From Isoetes taiwanensis (lineage: Eukaryota; Streptophyta; Lycopodiopsida; Isoetales; Isoetaceae), in the NCBI GenBank assembly GCA_021234155.1, contig JAJEKV010000046.1, positions 10,618,818 to 10,682,817 of the forward strand: a stretch of DNA of 64,000 nucleotides, read 5' to 3'. Shown here one piece after another: positions 31,470-42,672 of this stretch (the first letter of the stretch is position 1; each line of letters begins with the position of its first letter). The notes under the pieces were generated by a model. That model ran no database searches, was not told the origin of the DNA, and was given only the letters and a program-made list of their open reading frames with translations. A program made the position numbers and the translations under genes.

Positions 31470-32903
31470 ATGGCAAGCAGGTTTGGTGCAGGTTTATTAA
31501 ATGCAATTGATGTATTTAAGGGTGAATCAGGGTTTCAAGTGTGGAAGGAGAAGATCAAACATGTTTTGCAAGTAGAAGGTCTTTGGAAAATTGTTGAACC
31601 AGGAGACAAAGGAGCTAAAAGCAGAATATCAGAAATTGCTGCTGAAGGAAGCTCAAGTTCAGTGAATGGAGCAGATGTTGAGGTAACCTCTGGTGAAAAA
31701 GGGGGAACTGTTGATGTTGCAAAAATAAGGGAAGCTCAGGGCATAATTATGAGTAAGGTAAACTCGAGCATTGTCCTGAAAATTAGGGGCATGCATCCAA
31801 GTGAGATGTGGAACTATATGCTCTTAAATTATGAGGAAAAGACATCCTCACAAATAGATGTGTTGGAAAATGAGTTAAGGAGGTTAAGATTTCATGACAA
31901 AGATAATGTCAATGATTTCTTTCAAAACTTTGATAATATCATTGCTGATTTGGAGGGGGCAGGAGTATTATATACTCAACAACAGCAGGTTTTAGCTATT
32001 TCAAGGTCAGTAACCAATCTTGGGAACATGGCTATGTTTATTATAACATTGGCCAAAACAAGAGTCGAGGCAGAAAGAATGCTTAAGACAGAAATAGAGC
32101 AGAACAAAGTAATGGAGGATGAAGAAGCCACACAAATTTTATATGCAAGGGGAAAAGGCAGAGAAGAGAAGAAAAGGGGAAAACTTGGTCCATGTTTTAA
32201 CTGCAACCAGTATGGCCATTTGAAAATAGATTGTCCTTCAATGGGAAAAGAAATAAATTGCTATAATTGTGGAGGGAGAGGGCATTTTGCTTCAAACTAT
32301 TCCTCTCCAAAGGTGTTTACAAAAGGAAAAGAAAGGTCAACAAGGGGATACTCAGCAGCAAGAGGAAGGGGAAGGTTCAGAAATAACACAAATGCTGAGG
32401 CAAATGTAGCAGAGGAGGTGTTGCTTGAAGAAGTTTATGAAGTTGAAGAGGACAAGGTAAGAATATCTAAAACTTTCTTTGCTGTTCATGACAAATTTGA
32501 TGAAAATAATTTCCTGATTTTAGATAGTGGAGCAGAGAAGTCCATTGCATGCAACTCAAAAATCCTAAAAGAGAAAAAAGGAAGCCAAGGAGGACACATA
32601 CAAGTTGGAAATGGTGAATTGCAAAGGATTGAAGATGTTGGAATCCTCGAGTTATTTGATTTGAATGGAAGAGTTGTAAATTTGCAGAATGTATTATGTG
32701 TTCCAAGTTTAGTTAGAAATTTGATTTCTATATCCCAATTAGTAGACATGAGATTGAAGGTTGTGTTTGAAAGGACTCATTGTAAAATCTTTGATGGCAA
32801 TGAATTAAAGTTTCTTGGAAGAAGTGTTGGAAATCTTTTTGGTATAAACTCTGGTTCAGTTGAAAAGGTTAATCTGACTTTAGTTCTAAATATATCAATA
32901 TGA
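31470..32903 (+). pseudogene. Copia gag and protease region (copy B)
   Basis: Same 477-codon length as in copy A, but with the first zinc knuckle complete (CFNCNQYGHLKIDC) and the protease DSG intact (LILDSGAEKS); a Gly-Arg repeat is two codons shorter. The second knuckle still lacks its last Cys. It ends at the shared TGA before HERLGH. Confidence 0.88.
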
Positions 32904-34063
32904 CATGAAAGACTTGGTCACACCAATGTGAAAAATATTGAATCAATGATAAAACAGGGCCTATTGGACTCAGCTGATAAAGAAGTAAAAAATTATACTT
33001 GCAGGGGTTGCATGCTAGGAAAACATTCCAGATTACCTTTTAAAAGGCAAAGGGAAAGGCAAGTGAAATCCTGGAATTGATTCACACAAATCTTTGTGGT
33101 CCATTAAATGTGAAGGGAATAACAGGGAAAAGATATTTTATAACCTTTGTTGACGATCATAGCAGAAAAACAAGACTATATTGTCTGAGTGCAAAAGACC
33201 AAGCATTTGAAGCATTTAAAAATTTTGCAGCAGAAGTAGAATGTCAAACTGGCAAAAAGATTAAATGTGTAAGGTCTGATCGAGGGGGTGAATATATGTC
33301 AAGGAAATTTGCTAAATATTGTCTTGACAAAAGAATAAAAAGGCAATAAAAATGTAGCCACACACCTCAACAGAATGGTCTGGCCGAGAGGAAGAACAAA
33401 ACAATTTTAAATGCTACAAGGGCTATGCTAAAACATGCAGGTCTACCTAATTTCCTTTGGGAAGAAGTGGTCAAGACTGCAGTGCTTATTTAAAATGCTT
33501 TGCCTTCAAAGAGTATTGAAGGAAAAATTCCAGAGTTTGTTTGGTCAGGAAAATTACCAAATTATGAGATATTCAAAGTATTTGGCTGCCTTGGATACAC
33601 ACATGTTCCTCAGGAACTTAGGCAAAAGCTCGATGACAGGTCCACAATAACCTACTTAGTAGGTTATGATATGAACTCAAAGGGATATACGATGTATGAT
33701 CCTCTTAGAAGAAGAATCTTAGTAAGTAGAGATGTAATATTCGAAGAAAATGTCTTATATAGACCTGAGATTAAAAATGAGGACATAAGAGGAGAGAACA
33801 AGTCCAACATTGAAGATAAGGGGAACACAAACTTCACAACAGAAAAAGAAAAGACCCAGGATAACACTGATGATATAGACTCTGATTCTGACAGTGAAGA
33901 AAAAGGAAATGTGACAGGAGAAAGACTTGAACAGGAAACTCCTGAAAATAGAGAAGTAAGATTACAACAAGACATCAACATTGATATACAGAATTTTGGG
34001 AGGAAAGAAAATGGCAGAAGTAGTAGGTCGCAAAACATTTCAAAGGAAAACACAAATGAAATA
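32904..34063 (+). pseudogene. Copia integrase region (copy B)
   Basis: Same lesions as copy A: TGA before HERLGH, frameshift before the core, first catalytic Asp changed to Asn (HTNLCGP), stop after RIKRQ. VRSDRGGEY and the ERK Glu are kept; NGVAERK reads NGLAERK here. Confidence 0.85.
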
Positions 34064-34953
34064 CACATAGTGTTAGAAATGAGATCATTTGAAAGAACTT
34101 CTACTTATGAATTAGTAGACTTGCCAAAAGGAAAAAGTGCAATAGGAAATAAATGGGTATTCAAGTTGAAAGTTAATGCAGATGGCAGTCCAAAGTGCAA
34201 GGTAAGACTTGTTGCACAAGGTTATTGACAAAAAAGGGGAGTAGATAATGATGAAACTTATTCACCAGTTGTTAAATTAGCAAGCATTAGGATGATTATT
34301 GCCATTTCAAATGCTTTGGATCTAGACTTACATCATATGGATGTTTGTACAGCTTTCCTTAGGTGCTGACTTAGAGGAGGAATGAGACAAGCTCAAGGTT
34401 TTGAAGCTGGAAAAGAAAAGGTGTGGAGATTAAAGAAGGCAGTTTATGGCTTGAAACAAGCTCCAAGACAATGGCATTTTTGCATTGACAATTTTTTAAA
34501 GGAACAAAGCTTTACAAAGTTAGCAAGTGATGGGAACGTTTATCTGCTAAAACAAGAGGGAGATTTCTGTATAATGGCTGTGTATGTTGATGACTATATA
34601 TTGGCATCTAACAACACGGATTTTTTAAATAAATGCAAGGAAATGCTTAAGTGAAGATACAAGATGACAAATTTGGGAGAGCTATCTCAGTTCTTGGGAA
34701 TTCAGGTCAAAAGAGACAGGGCAAATATGAAGATATCATTAAATCAAGGTAAGTACATAGATTCAGTTTTGAACATGGAAGAATGCAACTCAGTAAGAAC
34801 TAGCAAATTGTCTAAGGATCTCTGTCCAAAAAATGAAGAGGAAAAGGAGAGAATGAGCAAAGTGCCATATAGGCAATTAGTAGGAGGCTTATTGTTCATT
34901 GCAAATAATACAAGGCCTTATATAGCCTTCATAGTAAATGTGTTAAGCAGATA
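34064..34953 (+). pseudogene. Copia reverse transcriptase, part before the Helitron (copy B)
   Basis: Contains the stretch deleted from copy A (KVRLVAQGY, stop, then DETYSPVVKL), the stop in the AFL region and YVDD at 34583-34594. Copy B lacks 15 bp near 34800 that copy A keeps, and keeps 9 bp that copy A lost near 6299. It is interrupted at 34953/34954 by the Helitron. Confidence 0.86.
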
Positions 34954-35065
34954 TCTCTAATATATAATTGTAATATGGGAAGGTAAGGGACCAGGTTAAA
35001 CGTGTTTAGAATTTCAATGGTTAAAGACACGTGGCAACATTGCAATCCAAGCAAGCAGAAAATAA

Positions 35066-35183
35066 GCTCTTCTGGAAGGTCGATGAAACTTCTGGAAGGT
35101 CGGGGTCTTTCTAGAAACCGCTGTTGCACTTCTGGATGTGTAATCTGGAGAGTTCTGGTTTAATCTTTTTGTTGGTATAAAAG
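35066..35183 (+). promoter_or_regulatory. Heat-shock-element promoter in the outer Helitron
   Basis: TTCTGGAA at 35070-35077; a three-unit heat-shock element GAAACTTCTGGAA at 35085-35097; TTCTAGAA at 35109-35116; then a TATA box TATAAAAG at 35176-35183. This is the arrangement of plant HSF-driven promoters, directed rightward. It lies 115-230 bp inside the Helitron 5' end. Confidence 0.7.
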
Positions 35184-36090
35184 GGAGGAGTAAGCGTCAT
35201 CAAGTCAGAGCCGAAATTGAGTTTTGGTTTGCCAGATGTAATAGAAGAAGCCGAACGGTGAAAAACAGCTAGGGGATTTTCTGGCGTGTTGTTTCTGTGG
35301 CGATCGATTTTTAGTAGAAGTGCTTGACATGCAGAGGTTAGCTGCCGCAGAGGTTTTGGAAGATTTAGGTTTTTTCAGGTTGCCGTTTCAAGAGTCTAGA
35401 AGACTTTTTGCACATTTCGGACATGATTGATCAACAAATTTGATTGAAAAAAAACGAATTTAATGCTGCCTGAGGATTGGCTAAATTAATGTATCCCTGA
35501 AGCATCACAGTTCATGTAAAAGCATTCTGAGTATTTGCTCTTATTCAAGTAGTTAGAATGAATCGGATCTTGCGGATGAGTATTCTTTGTATATTCACTA
35601 GTTAATGGTGCGATGGAGCTGTAGGCAAGTAAATCGGTATCGGTATTCGCCTAGACGAATTTAATGTTGTCTCTGCGTGGTTTTTATAAAGGCGTTTTGT
35701 TCAGAGAAACTTTGATTGATAGCGGGCATCGATTCCAACTGATAAGGCTTCTTACTTCTGGTTCTGTTGGTCAAAATTTGCTGGGTTTTCTGTACCCAAA
35801 TGTATTCGTATCCAAGTAAATTCGCCACTGCTATTTGTGTGTTTTGAAGAGGATTCGTGGGAGTTTATTGAATTAGAAATGTAAACAAAACAAACTGGTG
35901 CAAGCGAGGAAAAAGGAAGAGCATAAAGACACTGAAGATCTCCATTTATATACATCGAGCAGGCTTTTACACATACTTTGGATTCTGTTACATATGGAGT
36001 TTGGATAGTTTTGAAGGAAACGACAGAGATGGTTATGTACCTGACTTTGTAGATTTCTGTACATGAAATACTAATAAACATGAGTGAAAT
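35184..36090 (+). other. Transcribed-leader-like region without clear ORF
   Basis: Sequence downstream of the TATA box. No convincing coding frame or recognised domain. It could be a captured 5' untranslated region and intron of a heat-shock gene, but nothing proves this. Confidence 0.3.
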
Positions 36091-36092
36091 AT

Positions 36093-36198
36093 CAAACGAT
36101 TGAATGTGCCAAAAGGTCAACAGCCAAAAGCATTTACATGCACAAAGGCTGTTGACTTTTGGCTGTTGGCTTTTGTAGATCAGACGATTGAATGTGCC
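36093..36198. repeat. Inverted repeat flanked by 18-bp direct repeats
   Basis: CAACAGCCAAAAG at 36118-36130 pairs with CTTTTGGCTGTTG at 36156-36168. Near-identical direct repeats CA(A/G)ACGATTGAATGTGCC lie at 36093-36110 and 36181-36198. It resembles a small fold-back insertion or an 88-bp tandem duplication. Confidence 0.55.
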
Positions 36199-37701
36199 CT
36201 AAGGTCATCTATGGGATTTGCTAGCCACAGGATAAAAGCGCCCAACAATGTAGTATCTCTAGGGAGTAATGTGTCATACACAAAACACGTTTCTTTAACA
36301 ACTAGAAAAAGTGCCCAGCGTTGCTGGGCTTCTTGTCGAGATTAATTTCAAAAGTTAATGAATATGATTTATAAATTCAAGGGGTGCAAATTCATATACA
36401 TTGTCATTTCCATTGTTTCTATATTTTTCATTTATGTTACAAATTTGCAGACCAAGAGCTATGTTTTCAAAAGCTTTGCAAAAAAAAGGGAAATAAAGCT
36501 TTGAAATATCTTTGAATGACATTTTGGCTTATTAGGTAAAAAGTTGAAGACCTGATTTTTGGTGATGATGTATTCGAAGTGAGATGCTGCATTCATCACA
36601 TTTCTCTGGTCCAAACATAAATAACTCCACTGTCTATTCAGCGCAGAATCTTTGGTTCCTTGGATTACGGTATGATTTCTAAAATTTCATTTCATTTGGC
36701 AAACCGCAACATTGAAACATTTGAAGATAGATAGCAAATGCTCCAAAACCTATTCCAGTAGGGTTCCATATGCACAGATAATTGAAACAAAGGTTTTCAA
36801 TGGAAAGGCACCTCTCATTATAGAAAGCAAAGGTTTTTATGAAAAATTTGGAGCATTGCAAGAAGCTAGAATGTTCTTAAGAAACTGATCACCGTAATTT
36901 CCTTGGAGCATCATTGCCAGACCATATGCGTATGCGAAAGATGGGCAGATAGTCAAGCAACAAATATGACGTTCTTTCTAGTCTAGAAATGGAGAAAGGA
37001 AGTTTCATTGTATTTGAACCACCTCCTTGCACTTCAAAACGTTCTGTTAAAGGAATAAAACCCAAAATAAGTTCAAAATCTTGCTTTTATTAGACAATGA
37101 AGGTTGTTTGAACAAATAAATATGCATAGGCTACGCCGGTTTGCGGACACAAAGAAATGTCTGGCTTGCTTATGTTTTAAAACAAACTCTGGTGCTGGAG
37201 ACAGTTAGATTCTTTGATTACCCTGGTCTTTTCATTGGATTATTTCCACAACCACAACACAAAATAAATTCTTTGATTTTCCTAGACTGGGATTTTCGAT
37301 GGGTCATTACGAATCACAATGCAGCTTACCATAAGTGAACTTGACATAGCAGCATGCCAACCAACTTAATCAACAAAATCGGAGATTAACACTGTCCACA
37401 GGAAGGGTTGAGGCAATCAATGTCGAATTCAGTGATCTACCTCGTGTAGCAAGCAAAAGAACGGCTGAACTCATCTATAGGATGAGTTTCTGTCATTAAC
37501 TAACAATTTTTGTAACTTATGTGCACCTCATGGATTGATATTATTCAGCTAAAAGTTGTGCAATGCAGAGAAATGCCAGAAAAACTCTGGAGAAAATACT
37601 ACTTTGTGGTTTTAATAATCCAAAGAGACACACGTGATGCAGATATTAGGTAAATTTAAACAGTTCTTGTGGTTTATTCATCCTAAAGGAAGATCGCATA
37701 C
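36199..37701. other. Helitron cargo without recognised coding sequence
   Basis: About 1.5 kb of intron-like or intergenic sequence. I see no domain-bearing frame. It lies downstream, in minus-strand sense, of the MED33-like exons, so it may be captured intron. Confidence 0.35.
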
Positions 37702-38014
37702 CATTAGCCGCAAGGCATGTTGGTCATCGTCACGGTCAATAAGAGCCAAAAGTAAAATATCAAAAGGTAGAAGTTCTTGTTGCGAAATAAGTGATGTTAA
37801 TCCTGAACTTGCCCTTAGAAACAAGTCCTGCACATAAAGTGTATTAAAATAATGTGTCATGAAACAAAATTAACTGAGATCAACTGCCAAGAGCGAGCAC
37901 CTATTTCGAATGGCCGTGTTGGCATTGCAGCTGGATGTTATGCAACAACACATCCACCAATGTATAAACATTTGATGTTACTTCTTCAGGGGAAAATTCT
38001 TTCAAAACTCTTGC
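37702..38014 (-). pseudogene. MED33-like: MED33 (REF4-like) Mediator subunit fragment, two exons
   Basis: Minus strand. Exon 1 (38014-37901, 114 bp) begins after an ACTTGCAG acceptor and reads EFSPEEVTSNVYTLVDVLL, then HNIQLQCQHGHS. Exon 2 (37827-37702, 126 bp, exactly 42 codons) lies between a TATGTGCAG acceptor and a GTATGC donor and reads ELLPFDILLLALIDRDDDQH. From memory these match consecutive parts of plant MED33A/B (REF4/RFR1), a Mediator tail subunit that represses phenylpropanoid genes. Both introns are phase 0. Exon 1 ends in TAG just before its GT donor, where the family has Gln, so a CAG-to-TAG nonsense change is likely. Retained introns show capture of genomic DNA, not of an mRNA copy. 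Confidence 0.72.
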
Positions 38015-38559
38015 CTGCAAGTAGAAAAAAGCAACAATATTAGTGATGAAACTTAATGACTTCATTTCAATTTTCTCGACCCTACAAGATTGCTTGTATT
38101 GATGCTCTCTCGGATGACCGTCCATGAACATCCATACCCCAAAGACAAACGCATTGTCTTTGTGGAGGGAATATATACGTGATTTAAAAATGTGCTACAA
38201 TCAAACCCCAGAACATGATATGGCTAAAGGGGACAAGAATATACAAGTAACAATATCATCTATTGGGTTGGGGATGTTGCGCATGCAGATTTGGCATAAT
38301 CAGGGGGACGTTTTTTCCCTCAAATTCCTCGAATAATTTTGTGGTTCAGAGCCTGCCGGAACTCATCAGTCTAGGATTGATCCCCACCAGAGGCTAAGTA
38401 TAAGTAATTTGTGAAGGCAATTGTTTAACTTCACAGAGATTTTTCACAGATCTGATCCTGAGGTTTTGCATGCACGGCATCTATAGCAATATCTACAGCT
38501 AGTTTCAAACGAATTCCCTTAAGACAAGTAAATGTGGCACAATATACAAACAGATGCAC

Positions 38560-38712
38560 TAAGACTAACCTGGTGACAGGCTTGCCATTGCACACTGCCA
38601 TTGCTTCTGTTTTTGGAGATGAATCATATGCAATTATATTGTTGGAGCGACAAATTGCTTGACCACCATATAACATCGCGTAACAACCATACTGCCATCA
38701 TAAATTATGCAT
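38560..38712 (-). pseudogene. Exon-like fragment, unidentified, in the outer Helitron
   Basis: Minus strand, between an acceptor-like GATGGCAG and a donor-like CACCAG|GTTAGT: YGCYAMLYGGQAICRS, then YDSSPKTEAMAVCNGKPVT. It has the look of a spliced exon. It lies upstream of the MED33-like exons in the same orientation, but I cannot match it to MED33. Confidence 0.35.
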
Positions 38713-39356
38713 AAAACCTTGTCTGAAGAAGTCTTTATAAGCTTAGAATATTGCATGACAAACACTCTGCTTTTACCTAGATTTGAGGGCAACTTTCCAA
38801 ATGAAGTAGAAATGCCAGACAAATTTTGTTACTACGAACTTGAGAAGAAACATTTTGATTTGAAGCATCCACAGTGGCCATCGAACATGTGCGGCAAGAA
38901 CATCACATAGAACTGGAAGCTGGACGTCCCGCCAAACTGAAAAATTTGAGAATGGAATTACGGAAAGGGGACACTTCTAAATGCAAGATAAAAGACACCA
39001 ACAGACATAACTACCAGGCCCAAGCTTAGCCATGTTGCAGACTTTTCTGTTATAAAAAGCAAAAAACATCAACGGATAAATGAACCTGGTTGTGCGCAAA
39101 ACACAAAACATGCTTCCGCTGAGAAAAAAAATTAAAACAGGCCCAATCCTTAGGGCAAAACACAAAATGCTGTGAAGAAACGGCCCAAGGCTGGAATGAA
39201 GATCGGGAGGGTGGTGGGTCTAAATACAAAATATGCATCCCTTTATCTGAAATCTGAAACAAATAGCAGCAAATAGCGATCTGAAGACTGCATTAGAAAC
39301 AAAATAATAGACGCAAAAAGGCAGGAAGAGGCAAAACTTACACAAATTGCATTACA

Positions 39357-39480
39357 ATGAAACCTGGGCGCCCAGCACTCCCATTCGGATTTTCTCTCAA
39401 TTGGATACTATCAACAAGCAAAGACAAATCGTGCTCTCCGGCTTTGGGTTGTAAGTCGGTACAAGAGATCTGGAACAACC
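39357..39480 (-). pseudogene. Exon-like fragment, unidentified, in the outer Helitron
   Basis: Minus strand, between GTTGTTCCAG and CGCCCAG|GTTTC: ISCTDLQPKAGEHDLSLL, then VDSIQLRENPNGSAGRPG. It is hydrophilic with good codon structure; family unknown. It could belong to the same captured gene as the MED33-like exons or to another. Confidence 0.35.
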
Positions 39481-39830
39481 GCAACAAAGGTTTAACAATT
39501 TGGTTTGTCATGCCTTTTTTGGAGGGGCACTACCGGAGAAGATCATGGCAGACGAAGCTGCCTAGACAGAAATAGGAAGGGCGAGTTGTGAAAAAAAACG
39601 GTAAATCAAAGGGATGAAATTAAAATAAAAAATTCAACGGCCGAGATTGCGCACAAACTATCCTAAAATGGCTTTATATATCTCTAATATATAATTGTAA
39701 TATGGAGGATAAGGGGGCAGCTTGAGATACTTATAGAAAATTGATATTTTTGCTTAGAGTTGTATACGTGTAAGCCTTTAAAATTATTAGAGAGGTGACT
39801 ACACCTTTCAGAAGTTGACACATAGATATA

Positions 39831-39926
39831 TTCCAGAAGGGTGTTTCCAGAAGTTTCTTGAAGCTTCATGTAGGTGTTAGGTGTGTCGTTCCGGAAGCTT
39901 CTGGATTGTCCTGCATTATATAAAAG
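39831..39926 (+). promoter_or_regulatory. Strong heat-shock-element promoter in the inner Helitron
   Basis: A perfect five-unit heat-shock element (alternating TTC and GAA at 5-bp phase) occupies 39845-39867. TTCCAGAA at 39831-39838 precedes it, and a three-unit element TTCCGGAAGCTTC at 39889-39901 follows. A TATA box TATATAAAAG is at 39917-39926. It lies 150-245 bp inside the Helitron 5' end and points rightward, at the same place as in the outer element. Confidence 0.8.
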
Positions 39927-41080
39927 AAGGAGAAGTGAAAAGTTCAAACCCAGATGCAAACCTGGATAGGTCGAGATGGATTGGGCGCTGAGATGTTCGT
40001 GAGGAAAGGGTTTGTGGAGGAATCTGATCCCGGATCCTACTGATCAGTCCGAGGTTCCTATTGGTGGCGGACCCATAGATCAGTCAGGAGATCTGCGTCC
40101 TGTTTTCTAATTCCTGAAGCTGAAGATCAAGGGCAGAGCTCTGTAGTTCCTGTGTCAGATGTCGAAGAGACGAAGTTTGTAGATGCTACTGGGAGAGCTA
40201 TATAAATCGAAGCTTGGTTTTGAGTCTCGTCCTGTGGTGTAAAGCTTTTTCTCCTTTTTTTTTGTCGCGAATCTCTGTTGCAGATACTTCTAGCCTTTGA
40301 CGAAGAGATGTTGCTCTGTTTTAGAGATGCTTTCTTCGTCTAGGTCTTTTTTTCCACTTGGGTTGTTGTTCCACCCCGAATTTGAGTCATAGAGTTCCCT
40401 TCTGTTTAAATCGAACCTCAATTATCTGTTATCAGACGGGTAATTTGCATCTGATTCAAAATCCTAAGAGTATGGCCTTTGTGCTTGCAAATTACTGTTT
40501 CGGCCTGTAAGTGGCCAACATAGACCTGAAACCAGACTGGAAAGAACACTGCGGAGTCTGGGTCCCAAATCTGTCTATTTGAGTGCAGCTCATGTTTGGC
40601 AAGCATAATCTGCGTCTAGCTATTTTCTTTGTATTTCGAAATACGAACTTGCAGCGAACAGTAGGCTTAGGAATAGATTCATTGTCTTTGGACTTTGCAA
40701 GCCCTGGATTTTGTAGGCAAAGTTAACCTCCGGCAAATTTGAATCAAAAGCAAACGTTGGAGGGGACATAAACCAAGCAGTGCAGAGCTGGTGGGACCTT
40801 TAAATAACACAGATAATTTCAGTTTGTGCTGCCAGTTACAACCAATCGGTTTCTATTTTACAATCTTCCATTTCGTTACGTTAAGAGTTACAAAGTTCTG
40901 CTTCTTTTATATCTGTCTGTCTCATCAGTTTTTACCTGCACCAATTTTATTCAAACACGTGATGCTAACAGTGGCATGCCGTATTGTGGCTTTAGGGTTA
41001 TGGCCGTCACCGGAGCATGTCGATAGTTTCGGGAAAGGGTAAATTTGAATTTTCGTAAAATTAGGGCTAGAATGATCTTG
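39927..41080 (+). other. Region downstream of the inner heat-shock promoter
   Basis: About 1.1 kb with pyrimidine-rich tracts and an acceptor-like CTGTTGCAG near 40283, so possibly a captured leader exon and intron. No domain-bearing reading frame is visible. Confidence 0.3.
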
Positions 41081-41880
41081 GCTTCCATGAATTCTGCCCT
41101 ACACATACTCGGAGGCCAAAAGAAAAGGGCATCAATTCAAGGGGATGCTTGCAACCTTTTGCTATGCCTTGGCACAGACCCGAATTCATGAGCATTTGGA
41201 CCCCATAATTCTTGATCATGGTGTATTGCTAATATTGGTATCCAGAATGTTGATCCTTTGCGAATTGTCATGCCTCCAAGTTGCATATCTTTGAAAGCCT
41301 CTCTCACCAATGCAGGAGCAGGTGGATAAAGCCTCAGTGCCTCGTTTAAGATCATCCCAAGCTGCACATGTAAAACACAGGTAGAGGTTTCAGTTCTTAA
41401 TCCAAATTTGAATTATGCAACGTTGAAGTTGAAGCAAGGATGAGTGGAAAAAAAAATAGCCTCACCGTTTTCGATTCTTTCGAGTCTCCGTAGACGGACA
41501 AGTATTGTTGCATAATTCTTGGACTTCAGCTCGCCTTTCTCTTGCCATTCGGATTTAGAGAAAGCAAAGATGAGGGTCCACGTGAGGAGCACGGATGTCG
41601 TTTTTGGCTCAAAAAAGAAGGTTTTGCACTCTTCTACCAATTTCGAGATGCCTAATAGTGCCTTCTTCCCATCTTCGCACTTCTCTCGTCGCCTACGCCA
41701 AAGATTAAGTAGTTCCAAAAGATCACTGCCATGAGAGCTACCTGGTCTGGACTCAACCACAGCACGTTTTTCTTGAATCAAATTCTTAAGCAGCCTTTCA
41801 ATTTCATCAAGAGATGTTTGTGCTTTCTACAATGCAGATTCCTTGAGAAGCTTCTACGTATGTTTTTCTCTATCTGTTTC
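41080..41880 (-). pseudogene. CYP72-clan cytochrome P450 fragment, degraded
   Basis: Minus strand. Upstream exon (about 41880-41466): DEIERLLKNLIQEKRAVVES, DLLELL, then LVEECKTFFFEPKTTSVLLT, where the family I-helix motif A/G-G-x-E/D-T-T is degraded to EPKTT. A 104-bp intron (41465-41362) has a GTGAG donor and TGTGCAG acceptor. The next exon reads LNEALRLYPPAPALVRE (K-helix ExxR kept) and WIPILAIHHDQELWG. After a frameshift the heme-binding loop PFSFGLRVCVG is at 41129-41097. A stop interrupts the frame near 41830. The N-terminal half is mostly missing. The spliceosomal intron shows capture at DNA level. Confidence 0.8.
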
Positions 41881-42184
41881 CTGATGGAAAAAATCACGTG
41901 GTTTTTGGGCTTTAGATCTTTAATTTTATGCGGATAAATATTTCGCTTTGTTATGGAGGCTCAAGAGCCATGTTACTCACAATTTCAACGCGGATTTCAT
42001 AAAAAACCCTACCACCTATTTCAAATGTCAATGAATTTGTTGCAGACAGGACATCAAACAAGCGCTGAGTTATGGGAGATTCACATCATTTTGTGGTCTA
42101 ATGCAACATTGAAATTTATTTCCATACTGTACATAAGATAAATTCACGGAAACAAGTTCAACCGAATTCCTATCTCCCTACTTA

Positions 42185-42545
42185 CGACAAAAGTACCTTT
42201 GAGGTCGTTTCTTGATTTTTTCTCAAAAGTACCTTTGAAGTCGTTCTTGATTTTTTTTTTTCAAATTTAGGGAGGGACACCCAGATTTCATGTATCACGC
42301 CTAATATATTAAAATATAAGATAAAGAGTTTTATAGGGTTCATGTATCCTGCCCAATATATTAAAAAGAGTTAATATAGGGTTCATATGTTATTTTGGTC
42401 CCATCGATTACTTGATTTTTGAAATGTTTGTCTACTTCATTCTTGAAGTGTTTGTCTGAAATGTTTGTCTACTTCATTCTTGAAGTGTTTGTCTACTGTG
42501 TTACGAATGGCCTCTATGTTACTAATGGCCTCTATGTTACTGATG
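42185..42545. repeat. Cluster of short tandem duplications near the inner Helitron 3' end
   Basis: Several different units are each present about twice: AAAAGTACCTTTGA(G/A)GTCGTT near 42189 and 42226; a unit around TTCATGTATC and AATATATTAAAA near 42290 and 42342; an exact 37-bp unit at 42421-42457 and 42458-42494; and an 18-bp unit at 42501-42518 and 42519-42536. Confidence 0.7.
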
Positions 42546-42672
42546 CTTGCTTTTGTAACTATCTTGATTGTTTGTGTCCAACACATTAAGCCCATGCCCC
42601 CTCCTAATTAGTTCATAAAACTAAAATGCAACATCAAGTTGAAAAGTCATACAAAGATACAAAGGCATGTTT

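Noticed and set aside
37852-38336. Plus-strand frames over and near the MED33-like exons
   Set aside because: Opposite to the spliced exons and without any domain.
34954-39700. The two TCTCTAATATATAATT copies as LTRs of a retrotransposon
   Set aside because: Homology is limited to about 40 bp, there is no PBS or polypurine tract, captured genes keep introns, and each copy pairs with its own 3' hairpin end; Helitron fits better.
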